This document shows positions 42,602 to 51,882 of a stretch of 64,000 nt of DNA, piece by piece. Positions within the stretch are counted from its first letter, which is position 1. Every line of letters starts with the position of its first letter. The position numbers and the translations under genes are program-made. A model generated the notes under the pieces. The model saw only the letters and a list, made by a program, of their open reading frames with translations, was not told the DNA's origin and ran no database searches. The DNA is from Gelidibacter algens. Its GTDB lineage: Bacteria > Bacteroidota > Bacteroidia > Flavobacteriales > Flavobacteriaceae. The stretch spans positions 1 through 64,000 of the forward strand of contig NZ_LZRN01000013.1 of NCBI RefSeq assembly GCF_001678675.1. Reading direction: 5' to 3'.

Positions 42602-44602
42602 ATGAGATGCTTTTTATCGCTTTGCTTCATTCATTTATTTGGACTTGTCTCTGCGCAACAAATTGATCATGTTGATTTTGAAAAGATTGACGCTGACCTT
42701 AGTTTTAAGAATTTGGGTGAAGTTTTTGGTGACGTTTCTGTTAGGTTTAAAATTTTAGAGGATACGGATTCTATCTATCTCGATGCCGTAACGATGGATT
42801 TCAAAAAAATGGAATTGCGTAATCTTGCCAAAGATGCAGTAGAGACAATGGTTTACAGGGCTGATGCTGATAAGATTGTGATCTTTAATACGTTCAATAA
42901 AAATACCGATTACAATTTGCAGTTCTCATATTCTGTCCAGCCAAAAAAAGCACTGTACTTTGTGGAAGATCAGATTTGGACACAAGGTCAAGGAAAATAT
43001 ACGAGCAATTGGTTGCCAAGTATCGATGATATGAATGACAAGATTGAATTTGATTTATCTATTTCTTACGATGCTGGTTACGAAGTTTTGGCCAATGGAA
43101 TACTTACAGAAAAAGAACCCATCACAGCAAACAGAACCAAATGGCATTATGATATGCAAGCGCCCATGAGCAGCTACCTTGTTGCACTTGCGATTGGTAA
43201 ATACCATAAAAAAACTGAAACTTCAACCAGCGGTATTCCCTTAGAATATTACTATTATCCCAGAGATTCAGGGAATGTGGAGTCAACATATCGCTATAGC
43301 AAACAAATGTTTGATTTTTTAGAAGATGAAATCGGCGTCCCTTATCCATGGGAAATCTACAAACAGGTGCCTGTTCAGGACTTTTTATATTCTGGGATGG
43401 AGAATACCACGCTGACTATTTTTTCAGATGCTTTAGTGGTGGATGCTATAGGTTTTAACGACCGCAATTATGTTAACGTCAATGCCCATGAGCTTGCCCA
43501 TCAGTGGTTCGGAAATTTGGTGACTGAAACTAGCGGCACACACCATTGGTTACAGGAGGGTTTTGCGACATATTACGCGCTTTTGGCAGAACGTGAGGTG
43601 TTTGGAGATGACTATTACTATTGGCGCTTGCACGAATACGCACAACAACTTTTAGAGCAGGAAAACGCTGGAGCAGGCACAGCTTTGCTCAATCCGAAAT
43701 CCAGTAGCTTGACGTTTTATCAAAAAGGCGGTTGGGCCTTGCATGTGCTGAGAGAGCAGGTTGGGGACGAGGCTTTCAAATCGGCGGTAAAAAAATATCT
43801 ACTAAAGTATCAATATAAAAATGTGGAAACTGCTGATTTTATAGAGGAGGTAGAACGTGAGAGTGGTCAGGATTTGACAGAATTTGTAAAGGTTTGGCTG
43901 GAAGATGTGATGCTTCCTCAAGATACGATGGTCAGAAGTTTGAAAAAATCAGAGTTTATCCAAGAATATATGGATGTGAGTTGCGAGACTTATCCTTCAA
44001 AATGTAAAGATTATTTGGTTTCTGATATTTCGGATAAAGCGAAAGTCAAAATTTTGTCACAAGAGACGTATGCAGTCAAATTGGAGGATTTTAACAATAG
44101 TATCGAGGTTCGGCAGGCCATCGCACAAAAACTAACAAGCATTCCGTCAGAATTTAAAAGAACCTATGAGACACTCTTAAATGATGCATCTTATGTGACT
44201 GTTGAAACAGCATTGTACAATTTATGGGTCAATTTCCCTGAGGATCGCGCTAAATATCTGCAGCAGACTAAGGCCATCTATGGCTTTAGTGATTATAACG
44301 TGAAATTGCTTTGGCTGGCCTTGCATTTAAATACCATAGAGTATCAACCAGAAAGGAAGCCAGAGGTTTTGGAGGAATTAAGAGGATATGCTGATCCAAA
44401 GTTCGGTTTTGAATTGCGGATGAATGCTTTTAATTACCTAAAATTGATCAATGGTTTTAACGAGTTGTCTTTGAGAAGCCTAATCCAGGCCACGACGCAT
44501 CACAATTGGCGTTTTCAGCAGTTTGCAAAACAATTGCTTCAAGAGGTTGAAAAGAGTGAAGAATACAAGGAGATTTTGGTCAGAATAATGAATAACGAAT
44601 AA
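42602..44602 (+). CDS. M1-family metallopeptidase (aminopeptidase)
   Basis: The 666-residue secreted enzyme has a signal peptide (MRCFLSLCFIHLFGLVSAQ), the substrate motif SGMENTT (the GAMEN equivalent), the zinc motif NAHELAHQWFGNLV (HExxH) followed 18 residues on by EGFATYYALLAE, and a catalytic tyrosine region. The N-terminal beta saddle, catalytic and C-terminal helical parts are present; the C-terminus is shorter than in LTA4-hydrolase-like proteins. The last residues (RIMNNE) are encoded within the first units of the GAATAAN array, so the gene end has been shaped by the repeat. Confidence 0.9.
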   Translation: MRCFLSLCFIHLFGLVSAQQIDHVDFEKIDADLSFKNLGEVFGDVSVRFKILEDTDSIYLDAVTMDFKKMELRNLAKDAVETMVYRADADKIVIFNTFNKNTDYNLQFSYSVQPKKALYFVEDQIWTQGQGKYTSNWLPSIDDMNDKIEFDLSISYDAGYEVLANGILTEKEPITANRTKWHYDMQAPMSSYLVALAIGKYHKKTETSTSGIPLEYYYYPRDSGNVESTYRYSKQMFDFLEDEIGVPYPWEIYKQVPVQDFLYSGMENTTLTIFSDALVVDAIGFNDRNYVNVNAHELAHQWFGNLVTETSGTHHWLQEGFATYYALLAEREVFGDDYYYWRLHEYAQQLLEQENAGAGTALLNPKSSSLTFYQKGGWALHVLREQVGDEAFKSAVKKYLLKYQYKNVETADFIEEVERESGQDLTEFVKVWLEDVMLPQDTMVRSLKKSEFIQEYMDVSCETYPSKCKDYLVSDISDKAKVKILSQETYAVKLEDFNNSIEVRQAIAQKLTSIPSEFKRTYETLLNDASYVTVETALYNLWVNFPEDRAKYLQQTKAIYGFSDYNVKLLWLALHLNTIEYQPERKPEVLEELRGYADPKFGFELRMNAFNYLKLINGFNELSLRSLIQATTHHNWRFQQFAKQLLQEVEKSEEYKEILVRIMNNE

Positions 44603-44715
44603 AGAATAATGAATAATGAATAAAGAATAATGAATAAAGAATAATGAATAATGAATAAAGAATAATGAATAACGAATAAAGAATAAAGAATAAAGAATAA
44701 AGAATAAAGAATAAG
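44583..44715. repeat. Heptamer tandem array (GAATAAN)19
   Basis: Nineteen consecutive 7-bp units GAATAAT, GAATAAC, GAATAAA or GAATAAG run from inside the M1 peptidase 3' end towards the patatin gene. The units themselves supply the TAA stop of the peptidase. Confidence 0.92.
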
Positions 44716-44726
44716 TTCAACTTAAA

Positions 44727-44784
44727 CAACACACAACACACAACACACAACACACAACACACAACACAACAAACAACAAACAAA
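44727..44784. repeat. Second heptamer array (CAACACA)5 with degenerate tail, abutting the patatin start
   Basis: Five perfect CAACACA units (44727-44761) and a degenerate continuation of CAACA and CAAA steps lead directly to the TTG start at 44785. Any change in unit number alters the distance from upstream signals to the start codon. Confidence 0.85.
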
Positions 44785-45699
44785 TTGAGAGCATTAGTCA
44801 TATCAGGTGGTGGAAGTAAAGGAGCGTTTGCAGGAGGTGTGGCGCAATATCTTATAGAAAACAAGAAGTTGGATTACGACCTGTATATTGGCACCTCTAC
44901 TGGGAGTTTGTTGGTGTCTCATCTGGCGTTGCATAAAGTCAAGGAGATCAAAGAGATCTATACCAATGTTACCCAAGAGTCTATTTTTAATGTGTGTCCG
45001 TTTAATATCAAAAGGAAAAAGGGTATAGAGACCATCAGCATCAATCATTTTAACGTCTTGCGAAATCTTTTCAGGGGCAGCAAAACATTCGGTGAAAGTC
45101 ATAATTTGAAAAAACTGATCAGGTCACATGTTACGGAAGAAGGGTTTAAAGCCTTAAAAGAACTTAAGGCTGATGTGGTGGTGACTGTTTCCAACCTCTC
45201 GCTTAATCAGGTCGAATATAAATCGGTCAAGGATTTTGACTATGAAGAATTCATGGACTGGGTTTGGATATCCTGTAACTACACGCCTTTTATGACTTTG
45301 GTAAAAAAGAATGGCTGTGAATATGCTGATGGTGGCTTAGGGTCAATGGTGCCCATAGAAGAAGCCATTAAGCGAGGTGCAACGGTTGTAGATGCCGTTA
45401 TTTTACAAACTGAGGTTTCACAACTCAACAGAATGCCGTCGTTAAATGCCTTCTCTTTACTGACCAATATGTTCTCATTTATTCTGGACAGGATTGAATT
45501 TCAAAACATACGCATTGGGAAGTTTGTAGCAAAAAATCAGGATGCGATTATTAATTTTTACTACACACCAACGGTCTTGACAACCAATTCGCTGGTTTTT
45601 AATAAAGAAAAAATGACCTCATGGTGGCAAAGTGGCTTTGATTTTGCGAAATATAAAAACGAAGAAACGAGTCCATTGGAGCCAGAGAAAACTGAGTAA
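44785..45699 (+). CDS. Patatin-like phospholipase
   Basis: The 304-residue protein has the patatin oxyanion loop and nucleophile: RALVISGGGSKGAFAGGVAQYLIEN (GGGxKG), the elbow YIGTSTGSLLVSHLAL (GTSTGS for GxSxG), and the catalytic Asp in EYADGGLGSMVPIEEAI (DGG). Patatins are serine-aspartate lipid acyl hydrolases. There is no signal peptide. The only start in reach is TTG 44785, right after a repeat array, with no Shine-Dalgarno and no room for a promoter within the repeats, so transcription probably comes from upstream or from within the array. Confidence 0.9.
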   Translation: MRALVISGGGSKGAFAGGVAQYLIENKKLDYDLYIGTSTGSLLVSHLALHKVKEIKEIYTNVTQESIFNVCPFNIKRKKGIETISINHFNVLRNLFRGSKTFGESHNLKKLIRSHVTEEGFKALKELKADVVVTVSNLSLNQVEYKSVKDFDYEEFMDWVWISCNYTPFMTLVKKNGCEYADGGLGSMVPIEEAIKRGATVVDAVILQTEVSQLNRMPSLNAFSLLTNMFSFILDRIEFQNIRIGKFVAKNQDAIINFYYTPTVLTTNSLVFNKEKMTSWWQSGFDFAKYKNEETSPLEPEKTE

Positions 45700-45803
45700 A
45701 AATACCTTTGGATCAGCTCAGATTGAGATATAGTTATCCTCCCAAAATGGGTATCATTCATTTGTCCGCCATAAAGAAAGATGAGATTTCGTTTAGAGAA
45801 AGC

Positions 45804-46328
45804 TTACCACATGTCACTTACTTCTTGTTTAATGAAGGAAAGAGCAGCATCGCTTGGCGCACGTTTTTCCATCATCTCAGTCAAAACCACCTCTCTTAAT
45901 TTGTTCGCAGTATCAGTTTTTTCTAAAAGACTTGCTTTTCTAATGAGTTGAATTGTGGCGTTTTTTGCGGCAGATATAATGTTCCAACACTCATCAGTAA
46001 CATAGATTTGTTGTGACAAATTATGCTCAAATTCCTGTTCAATGCTTGCAATAAGTAAATTCTCATAACTATCTTTATCAGAAGATGTTGGCGTTATTCT
46101 GATCATTAATTTTGACGGTGTAATGCGCTCTAAAAAAATAGCCATTCGCTCATAGGCCTGTAATCGCAACGGCATGGTGTTGACTTGCATATCTTTTTGC
46201 AGTAAAAAGCGTCTTCTGCCATCTTCGTTTTTGGTATGTTCCTTAAAAAAATAATAAGCGATAATACCGGTTATCAAAGCGGGAATTGCGTAAAGTAGCG
46301 CATCAATTAGTTTTGTTCCTAATTCCAT
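45804..46328 (-). CDS. Conserved hypothetical protein with one N-terminal membrane segment
   Basis: The 174-residue protein begins with one membrane segment (LIDALLYAIPALITGIIAYYFF, about 7-28), followed by a helical cytoplasmic part: LPLRLQAYERMAIFLERITPSKLMIRITP, SYENLLIASIEQEFEHNLSQQIYVTDECWNIISAAKNATIQLI and a C-terminal SDAALSFIKQEVSDMW. The pattern (LQAYERMAIFLERI ... EFEHNLSQQIYVT ... AKNA) is that of a protein conserved in flavobacteria, which I associate with DUF7935. The function is unknown. It is convergent with the patatin gene. Confidence 0.75.
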   Translation of the reverse strand: MELGTKLIDALLYAIPALITGIIAYYFFKEHTKNEDGRRRFLLQKDMQVNTMPLRLQAYERMAIFLERITPSKLMIRITPTSSDKDSYENLLIASIEQEFEHNLSQQIYVTDECWNIISAAKNATIQLIRKASLLEKTDTANKLREVVLTEMMEKRAPSDAALSFIKQEVSDMW

Positions 46329-46490
46329 AATGGGATGTTAAGTTTTACCAAACATAAGATGTTTTTTATAAATTTCACAAAGAATTTTAAAAAACAGAAG
46401 TTTTGAAGCTATCGGAATATGGGTTTTGCGTTATTCTGAACTTTTTATTTTAATCTTTAAAACATGTTTCTAAAAGTATATCTTTAACTC

Positions 46491-48059
46491 ATGACTAGAC
46501 CTTTAAGAATTACATTGATAACGGTACTCACGCTATTGGTGCTCGCTATTGCTGGCTATTTTGTAGCGGATGCGATTATTTCTTCAAAGCTTGAAAATTT
46601 CCTGAAAAAAGAGTTTCCTGAGACCGTTAGCGTCGATTATGAATCATTGGATGTTAATATCTGGAGTGGCAGTGTGGTGATGGTGCGGCCAAAAATTATC
46701 AATAGAGGCACTCATACTTCAAAAACAAATGCTGAAATAGAACTGGATACGCTCTTGGTGGATGGTTTTGGCTATTGGAATTACTTGGTCAATAACAACA
46801 TCCAAATAGAAAGTGTACAGTTGAGAAGTCCGAAATTGCTCTACAATCACAACAGTTCGGTTCCTAAAAATGAATATAAGTATTCTGCCTTAGAACAGCT
46901 GAAGCAAGAGATCAAGGTTGGTCGGTTTAATATTCAAAATGGGGAGCTTCATATCAAGGATATTGAAACAGACTCGCTTTTGCTGCATACTAGCAATCTG
47001 ACAGCAAATGTAATGGGTATTCATCTCAATAGTAACACCGTAAAGAAACGCATTCCATTTAATTATGAAGATTATAATCTCTCTTTCAATGACTTGTTCT
47101 ATAGTATGGGAGACTATGAACATCTAAAAATGACTTCGGCCAACATCACCCAGGATAAAGCAGCATTCAATCAGTTGAACTTATTTACCAAATATTCAAA
47201 AGAAAAATTGAACCAGATGATTTCGATTGAGCGTGATCATTTTAATGTCTCTATACCTTCACTGGTTTTGGAAGCTCAAGAATTTGGCTATAAAAGCGAT
47301 TCCATCTTTTATTTCAAAAGTCCTAAAGTGATTATTGAAAGTCCTGAAATGTATATTTATAGAAACAAATTATTAGCTGATGATTCCACGCGTAAAAACC
47401 TATATAGTAAAATGTTAAGAAGTCTTAAGTTTGACTTAACTTTAAGTGCTATTAAATTGGAAAACGCCACCATTGTCTATTCTGAAAAAGTGAATGCAGA
47501 CATGGAAGCTGGCGAAATTTCATTTACTCAAATGAATGCTGATATCAAAAATATCAGTAACACTTATGGCGCTTCAGAAAAAACGACCTTGGCTATTGAT
47601 GCTATTTTTATGGCAAGAACGCCAATAAAAGTGGATTGGACTTTTGATGTCAACGACGTTAATGATGCGTTTGTTTTTAAAGTTGATATTGGCAGACTTC
47701 CCGCTCCGGATTTGAATCCGTTTTCCAAACCCAATTTAAAAGTGCAATTCGAGGGCGAGCTTTTAAAAACCTATGCCACAATTTCAGGAGATGCCAACAC
47801 CGCAAGAGTAAATATGAGGGCCAATTACGAAGAGTTCAAAGTGAATGTGCTTGATAAGGACGGGAAAGATGAAAACAAACTCCTTTCGGCCATTGCAAAT
47901 CTATTTATTAAGAAAGATAGCAACAAAGCTTCCGACGACTTTAGAGAAGGCTTTAAGGAAGGCATAGCCCGCGATTACACCAAATCAGTCTTCAATTTCT
48001 TGTGGCTAAGTTTAAGATCAGGACTGATCAGTATTATGACGGGAAATGGGAAAAAGTAG
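46491..48059 (+). CDS. AsmA/DUF748-like membrane-anchored protein
   Basis: The 522-residue protein has an N-terminal membrane helix (ITLITVLTLLVLAIAGYFVADAII, about 8-30) and then a long beta-rich periplasmic region with repeating amphipathic strands, including LDVNIWSGSVVMVRPKI, IQIESVQLRSPKLLYNHN and TTLAIDAIFMARTPIKVDWTFDVNDVNDAFVF. These features fit AsmA-like/DUF748 proteins, which form bridge-like lipid-carrying structures in the envelope. It ends with FWLSLRSGLISIMTG. It is alone on the plus strand; a heptamer array follows its stop. Confidence 0.75.
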   Translation: MTRPLRITLITVLTLLVLAIAGYFVADAIISSKLENFLKKEFPETVSVDYESLDVNIWSGSVVMVRPKIINRGTHTSKTNAEIELDTLLVDGFGYWNYLVNNNIQIESVQLRSPKLLYNHNSSVPKNEYKYSALEQLKQEIKVGRFNIQNGELHIKDIETDSLLLHTSNLTANVMGIHLNSNTVKKRIPFNYEDYNLSFNDLFYSMGDYEHLKMTSANITQDKAAFNQLNLFTKYSKEKLNQMISIERDHFNVSIPSLVLEAQEFGYKSDSIFYFKSPKVIIESPEMYIYRNKLLADDSTRKNLYSKMLRSLKFDLTLSAIKLENATIVYSEKVNADMEAGEISFTQMNADIKNISNTYGASEKTTLAIDAIFMARTPIKVDWTFDVNDVNDAFVFKVDIGRLPAPDLNPFSKPNLKVQFEGELLKTYATISGDANTARVNMRANYEEFKVNVLDKDGKDENKLLSAIANLFIKKDSNKASDDFREGFKEGIARDYTKSVFNFLWLSLRSGLISIMTGNGKK

Positions 48060-48076
48060 ACCTGAGATTTGAGATG

Positions 48077-48111
48077 TTAGATACTAGATTCTAGATTCTA
48101 GATTCTAGATT
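48077..48111. repeat. Short heptamer array (CTAGATT)4
   Basis: Four perfect units CTAGATT run from 48084 to 48111, preceded by a degenerate unit TTAGATA at 48077. The array lies in the 82-bp gap between two convergent genes. Confidence 0.8.
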
Positions 48112-48141
48112 TGAGACCTTATTGGCTAAAAAATACGAAGC

Positions 48142-49416
48142 CTAATTTTGATTCAAATAATCCAGTGCCAGTTGTGTCATCGTTTTGACGCCCAAAAGCA
48201 TTCCACTTTCATCAATGACAAAATCAGGAGTGTGATGCGGAAATACCTCCGTATTTCCAGGGGTCATACCTCCCAAAAAGAAATAAAGTCCGGGAACAAC
48301 TTCTTGAAAATATGAAAAATCTTCACCACCTGTTACGGCTTTCGTGATGATAACATTTTCAGTTCCTGCTACCTTTTGAAGTGTTGGGAGCATTGCAGCA
48401 GTTAAATCAGGATCGTTATAAGTAATAGAGGTGTTGTTTTCAAAGGTGATCGTTGCCTCGCCACCATAAGCCTTAGCAATAGTCTCTGTCATTTCAGTCA
48501 TCCGCTTGATGATTTGCGCTTTCATGTCAGCATCTAAAGAGCGGACAGTCCCGATAAGTTCTGCGCTCTCTGGGATGATATTGAACCTTACGCCACTGGT
48601 AATTTTTCCGACGGTAATCACAGCAGCTTCCTGGGTCAAGTTCAATTCTCTGCTGACGATGGTTTGAAGCCCATCAATAATTTTTGCCGAAATCAAAATA
48701 GGGTCAACCCCAGACCAAGGTTGGGAACCATGAGTCTGTTTTCCCTTTACGTTGATCACAAACCGCTCTACAGCAGCCATAATCCCGCCAGATTTGTATT
48801 TAATTGTCCCCACAGGTGTGGCAGAATTGATATGGAGTCCAAAAATAGCATCCACTTTTGGGTTTTCAAGCACGCCTTCTTTGATCATCAATTTTGCACC
48901 ACCTTCTTCTCCCGGTGGCGGACCTTCCTCTGCAGGTTGAAAAATGAATTTTATGGTGCCATTTATCTTGTCTTTATGCTTTGATAAAACTTCAGCAACA
49001 CCCATCAAAATAGCGGTATGCGTATCATGGCCACAGGCATGCATCACCCCGGTTTTGATACCCATAAATTCTGCTGTAACTGTTGATTTGAACGGTAAAT
49101 CATTGCGTTCAGTGACAGGAAGTGCATCAATGTCAGCTCTCAAAGCCACAACTTTCCCTGGGGTATTGCCTTTTAAAAGTCCGACAACGCCAGTTTTTCC
49201 TACTCCAGTTTGAACCTCCATTCCTAAAGACTGTAAGTGTGCAACAATCTTTTCGGCGGTTTTAAACTCCTGATTGCTCAACTCAGGATGTTCATGAAAA
49301 TGACGTCGCCATTCAATCACCTTCGACTCTATGGCATTAAAGTCGGCGTCAAAATCAGTCTGGGCGTTTAAGGTGATGCTTCCAAAGAGGCATACAAGGA
49401 GTAGAAAGTATTTCAT
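48142..49416 (-). CDS. Secreted M20-family amidohydrolase (hippurate hydrolase-like)
   Basis: The 424-residue protein has a signal peptide (MKYFLLLVCLFGSITLNAQ) and the M20 metal-binding motifs: RRHFHEHPELSNQEF, ALRADIDALPVTE, MHACGHDTHTAILMGVAEVL and the ligand Glu pair in FIFQPAEEGPPPGEEGGAKLM, plus the dimerisation lid with INVKGKQTHGSQPWSGVDPI. It hydrolyses N-acyl amino acids or similar amides in the periplasm. Length and motif order are complete. It stands alone on the minus strand. Confidence 0.92.
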   Translation of the reverse strand: MKYFLLLVCLFGSITLNAQTDFDADFNAIESKVIEWRRHFHEHPELSNQEFKTAEKIVAHLQSLGMEVQTGVGKTGVVGLLKGNTPGKVVALRADIDALPVTERNDLPFKSTVTAEFMGIKTGVMHACGHDTHTAILMGVAEVLSKHKDKINGTIKFIFQPAEEGPPPGEEGGAKLMIKEGVLENPKVDAIFGLHINSATPVGTIKYKSGGIMAAVERFVINVKGKQTHGSQPWSGVDPILISAKIIDGLQTIVSRELNLTQEAAVITVGKITSGVRFNIIPESAELIGTVRSLDADMKAQIIKRMTEMTETIAKAYGGEATITFENNTSITYNDPDLTAAMLPTLQKVAGTENVIITKAVTGGEDFSYFQEVVPGLYFFLGGMTPGNTEVFPHHTPDFVIDESGMLLGVKTMTQLALDYLNQN

Positions 49417-49562
49417 AGAATAAGAAGTTGTGTAATTTTTTTAAAGATATTCAAATAATTCCAGAGTGTTAAAACAAACGCAATTGTTTATAATTATTGA
49501 TAAAAACGCTTACTAAAAACAGAAGCTTTGGTTAATTTCACACTCTAAAAATTAGAGGAGTT

Positions 49563-51878
49563 TTGGAGAAATATTTAAGTCAGTTAAATGAGGCGCAACT
49601 AGCACCAACATTGCAGAAAGATGGCCCTATGATTGTGATTGCAGGCGCTGGTTCTGGCAAAACGCGTGTGTTGACCATTAGAATTGCCTATTTAATGAGT
49701 CAGGGTGTGGATCCTTTTAATATCCTATCATTGACGTTTACCAATAAAGCTGCTCGCGAAATGAAGAGCAGAATTTCAGAAATTGTAGGAACTAGTGAGG
49801 CAAAGAACTTATGGATGGGGACATTTCACTCCGTTTTCGCAAAAATTTTGCGTATTGAAGCTGATAAATTAGGCTATCCCAGCAATTTCACCATTTATGA
49901 TGCACAGGATTCCCAACGCTTAGTTTCGGCCATTATCAAAGAAATGGGTCTGGATAAGGACATCTACAAAACCAAGCAAATAAGCTCGAGGATTTCATCT
50001 TATAAAAATAGTTTGATTACCGTTAAGGCATATTTTCAGAATGCTGATTTGATTGAAGCTGATACCATGGCTAAACGCCCAAGAATGGGGGACATCTACA
50101 AAAACTATGTGGACAGATGCTTTAAGGCAGGTGCCATGGATTTTGATGATCTCTTATTGAAAACCAATGAGCTGTTGACGCGTTTTCCAGATGTGTTGGC
50201 AAAATATCAGAACCGGTTCCGATATATTTTGGTGGATGAGTATCAGGATACCAACCATTCACAGTATTTAATTGTGAGGGCATTGTCTGATCGTTTTCAG
50301 AACATTTGTGTGGTAGGTGATGATGCGCAAAGTATTTATGCGTTTAGAGGTGCAAATATCAATAACATTTTGAACTTTCAGAAGGATTACGATGATGTAA
50401 AAATGTTCCGTCTCGAGCAAAATTACCGCTCTACCAAAAATATTGTTAATGCTGCCAATTCCATCATTGATAAGAACCAGACCAAACTTGAAAAAGTAGT
50501 ATGGACAGCAAATGATGAAGGCCCGAAAATAAAGGTCAACAGATTGATGACTGATGGTGATGAAGGCCGTTTTGTGGCAAGTTCCATCTTTGAAAACAAA
50601 ATGGAAAATCAGTTGAACAATAGTGATTTTGCCATTTTATACCGTACCAACGCACAATCCCGTGCGATGGAGGATGCCTTGAGAAAGCGGAGCATTCCGT
50701 ATAGAATTTATGGCGGACTCTCATTTTACCAACGTAAAGAAATTAAGGATGTCCTGTCTTATTTGCGATTAATTATCAATCCGGCAGATGAGGAAGCACT
50801 AAAACGTGTTATTAACTTTCCCGGGCGTGGTATTGGCCAAACAACGATAGATCGGTTGGTTGTAGCTGCAAATGGATATAACCGCTCCATTTTTGATGTG
50901 ATGAAACACATTGATAAAGTAGAAATCAATATCAACTCAGGCACGAAAAATAAGCTTAAGAATTTTGTCACTTCAATTGAAAGCTTTCAGGTGATGAACC
51001 AAACGGCAAATGCCTTTGACTTGGCAGAACACGTCACCAAAGTGACTGGACTTATCAAGGAATTCAAAAATGATGGCACTCCAGAAGGCATTGCCAAAAT
51101 GGAGAATATTGAGGAGTTGCTCAATGGTATCAAAGACTTTGTGGCAGGGCAGGAAGAATTGGCTGATGCCACCGGTTCCTTGGCTGAATTTATGGAAGAT
51201 GTGGCCTTGGCCACAGATTTGGATGCCGATAAGGGAGATGCAGATCATGTGGCGTTGATGACCATTCACTTGGCCAAAGGTTTGGAGTTCCCGTACGTGT
51301 ATATTGTGGGGATGGAAGAAGACTTGTTCCCAAGCGGAATGAGTATGAATACCCGTAGTGAGTTGGAGGAGGAGCGACGCTTATTTTACGTGGCCTTGAC
51401 CAGGGCAGAAAAGCAGGCGTATTTGACCTACACCATGTCCCGCTACCGTTGGGGTAAATTGATTGATGCTGAACCAAGTCGGTTTATTGAGGAGATTGAT
51501 GAAAACTTTTTAGAAATACTAACCCCTATTGATGACAGACGCTTCAATCCGATGTTGTCTGCCGATATTTTTGGCGATGTTGAGCCCAATCAGATCAGGT
51601 TTAAGAAAGCCGTCAAGCGAAAATCTGAAGAAAAACCACCTAAATTTATTCCGCCTGCCAAATTAAAGCCCATCGGGAAATCTACAGGAAGTCCAGATGT
51701 TAATTTGTTTGATGGCAAATTGACTGTCGGCAATGTCGTGGAGCACATGCGTTTTGGCAAAGGTGAAGTGATGAAAATTGAAGGCGTTGGTACAGATACC
51801 AAAGCTGAAATTAATTTTGAGCATGGCGGTGTCAAAAAATTATTATTGCGCTTTGCCAAACTAGATGTACTCGGTTAA
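49563..51878 (+). CDS. pcrA: UvrD/PcrA-type superfamily 1 DNA helicase
   Basis: The 771-residue helicase has all UvrD motifs: Q-motif SQLNEAQLAP, Walker A IAGAGSGKTRVLT, Ia TFTNKAAREM, II DEYQDTN, III GDDAQSIYAFRGA, IV QNYRSTKNI, V DHVALMTIHLAKGLEF, and VI VALTRAEKQAYL. UvrD/PcrA unwinds DNA in repair and removes RecA or stalled polymerase. The C-terminal domain after about residue 690 (VGNVVEHMRFGKGEVMKIEG) is a Tudor-like PcrA C-terminal domain. The start is TTG 49563, no ATG being in the right place. Confidence 0.94.
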   Translation: MEKYLSQLNEAQLAPTLQKDGPMIVIAGAGSGKTRVLTIRIAYLMSQGVDPFNILSLTFTNKAAREMKSRISEIVGTSEAKNLWMGTFHSVFAKILRIEADKLGYPSNFTIYDAQDSQRLVSAIIKEMGLDKDIYKTKQISSRISSYKNSLITVKAYFQNADLIEADTMAKRPRMGDIYKNYVDRCFKAGAMDFDDLLLKTNELLTRFPDVLAKYQNRFRYILVDEYQDTNHSQYLIVRALSDRFQNICVVGDDAQSIYAFRGANINNILNFQKDYDDVKMFRLEQNYRSTKNIVNAANSIIDKNQTKLEKVVWTANDEGPKIKVNRLMTDGDEGRFVASSIFENKMENQLNNSDFAILYRTNAQSRAMEDALRKRSIPYRIYGGLSFYQRKEIKDVLSYLRLIINPADEEALKRVINFPGRGIGQTTIDRLVVAANGYNRSIFDVMKHIDKVEININSGTKNKLKNFVTSIESFQVMNQTANAFDLAEHVTKVTGLIKEFKNDGTPEGIAKMENIEELLNGIKDFVAGQEELADATGSLAEFMEDVALATDLDADKGDADHVALMTIHLAKGLEFPYVYIVGMEEDLFPSGMSMNTRSELEEERRLFYVALTRAEKQAYLTYTMSRYRWGKLIDAEPSRFIEEIDENFLEILTPIDDRRFNPMLSADIFGDVEPNQIRFKKAVKRKSEEKPPKFIPPAKLKPIGKSTGSPDVNLFDGKLTVGNVVEHMRFGKGEVMKIEGVGTDTKAEINFEHGGVKKLLLRFAKLDVLG

Positions 51879-51882
51879 AAGG

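Noticed and set aside
45708-45899. 63-codon plus-strand frame after the patatin gene
   Set aside because: It overlaps a conserved minus-strand gene and has no recognisable features.
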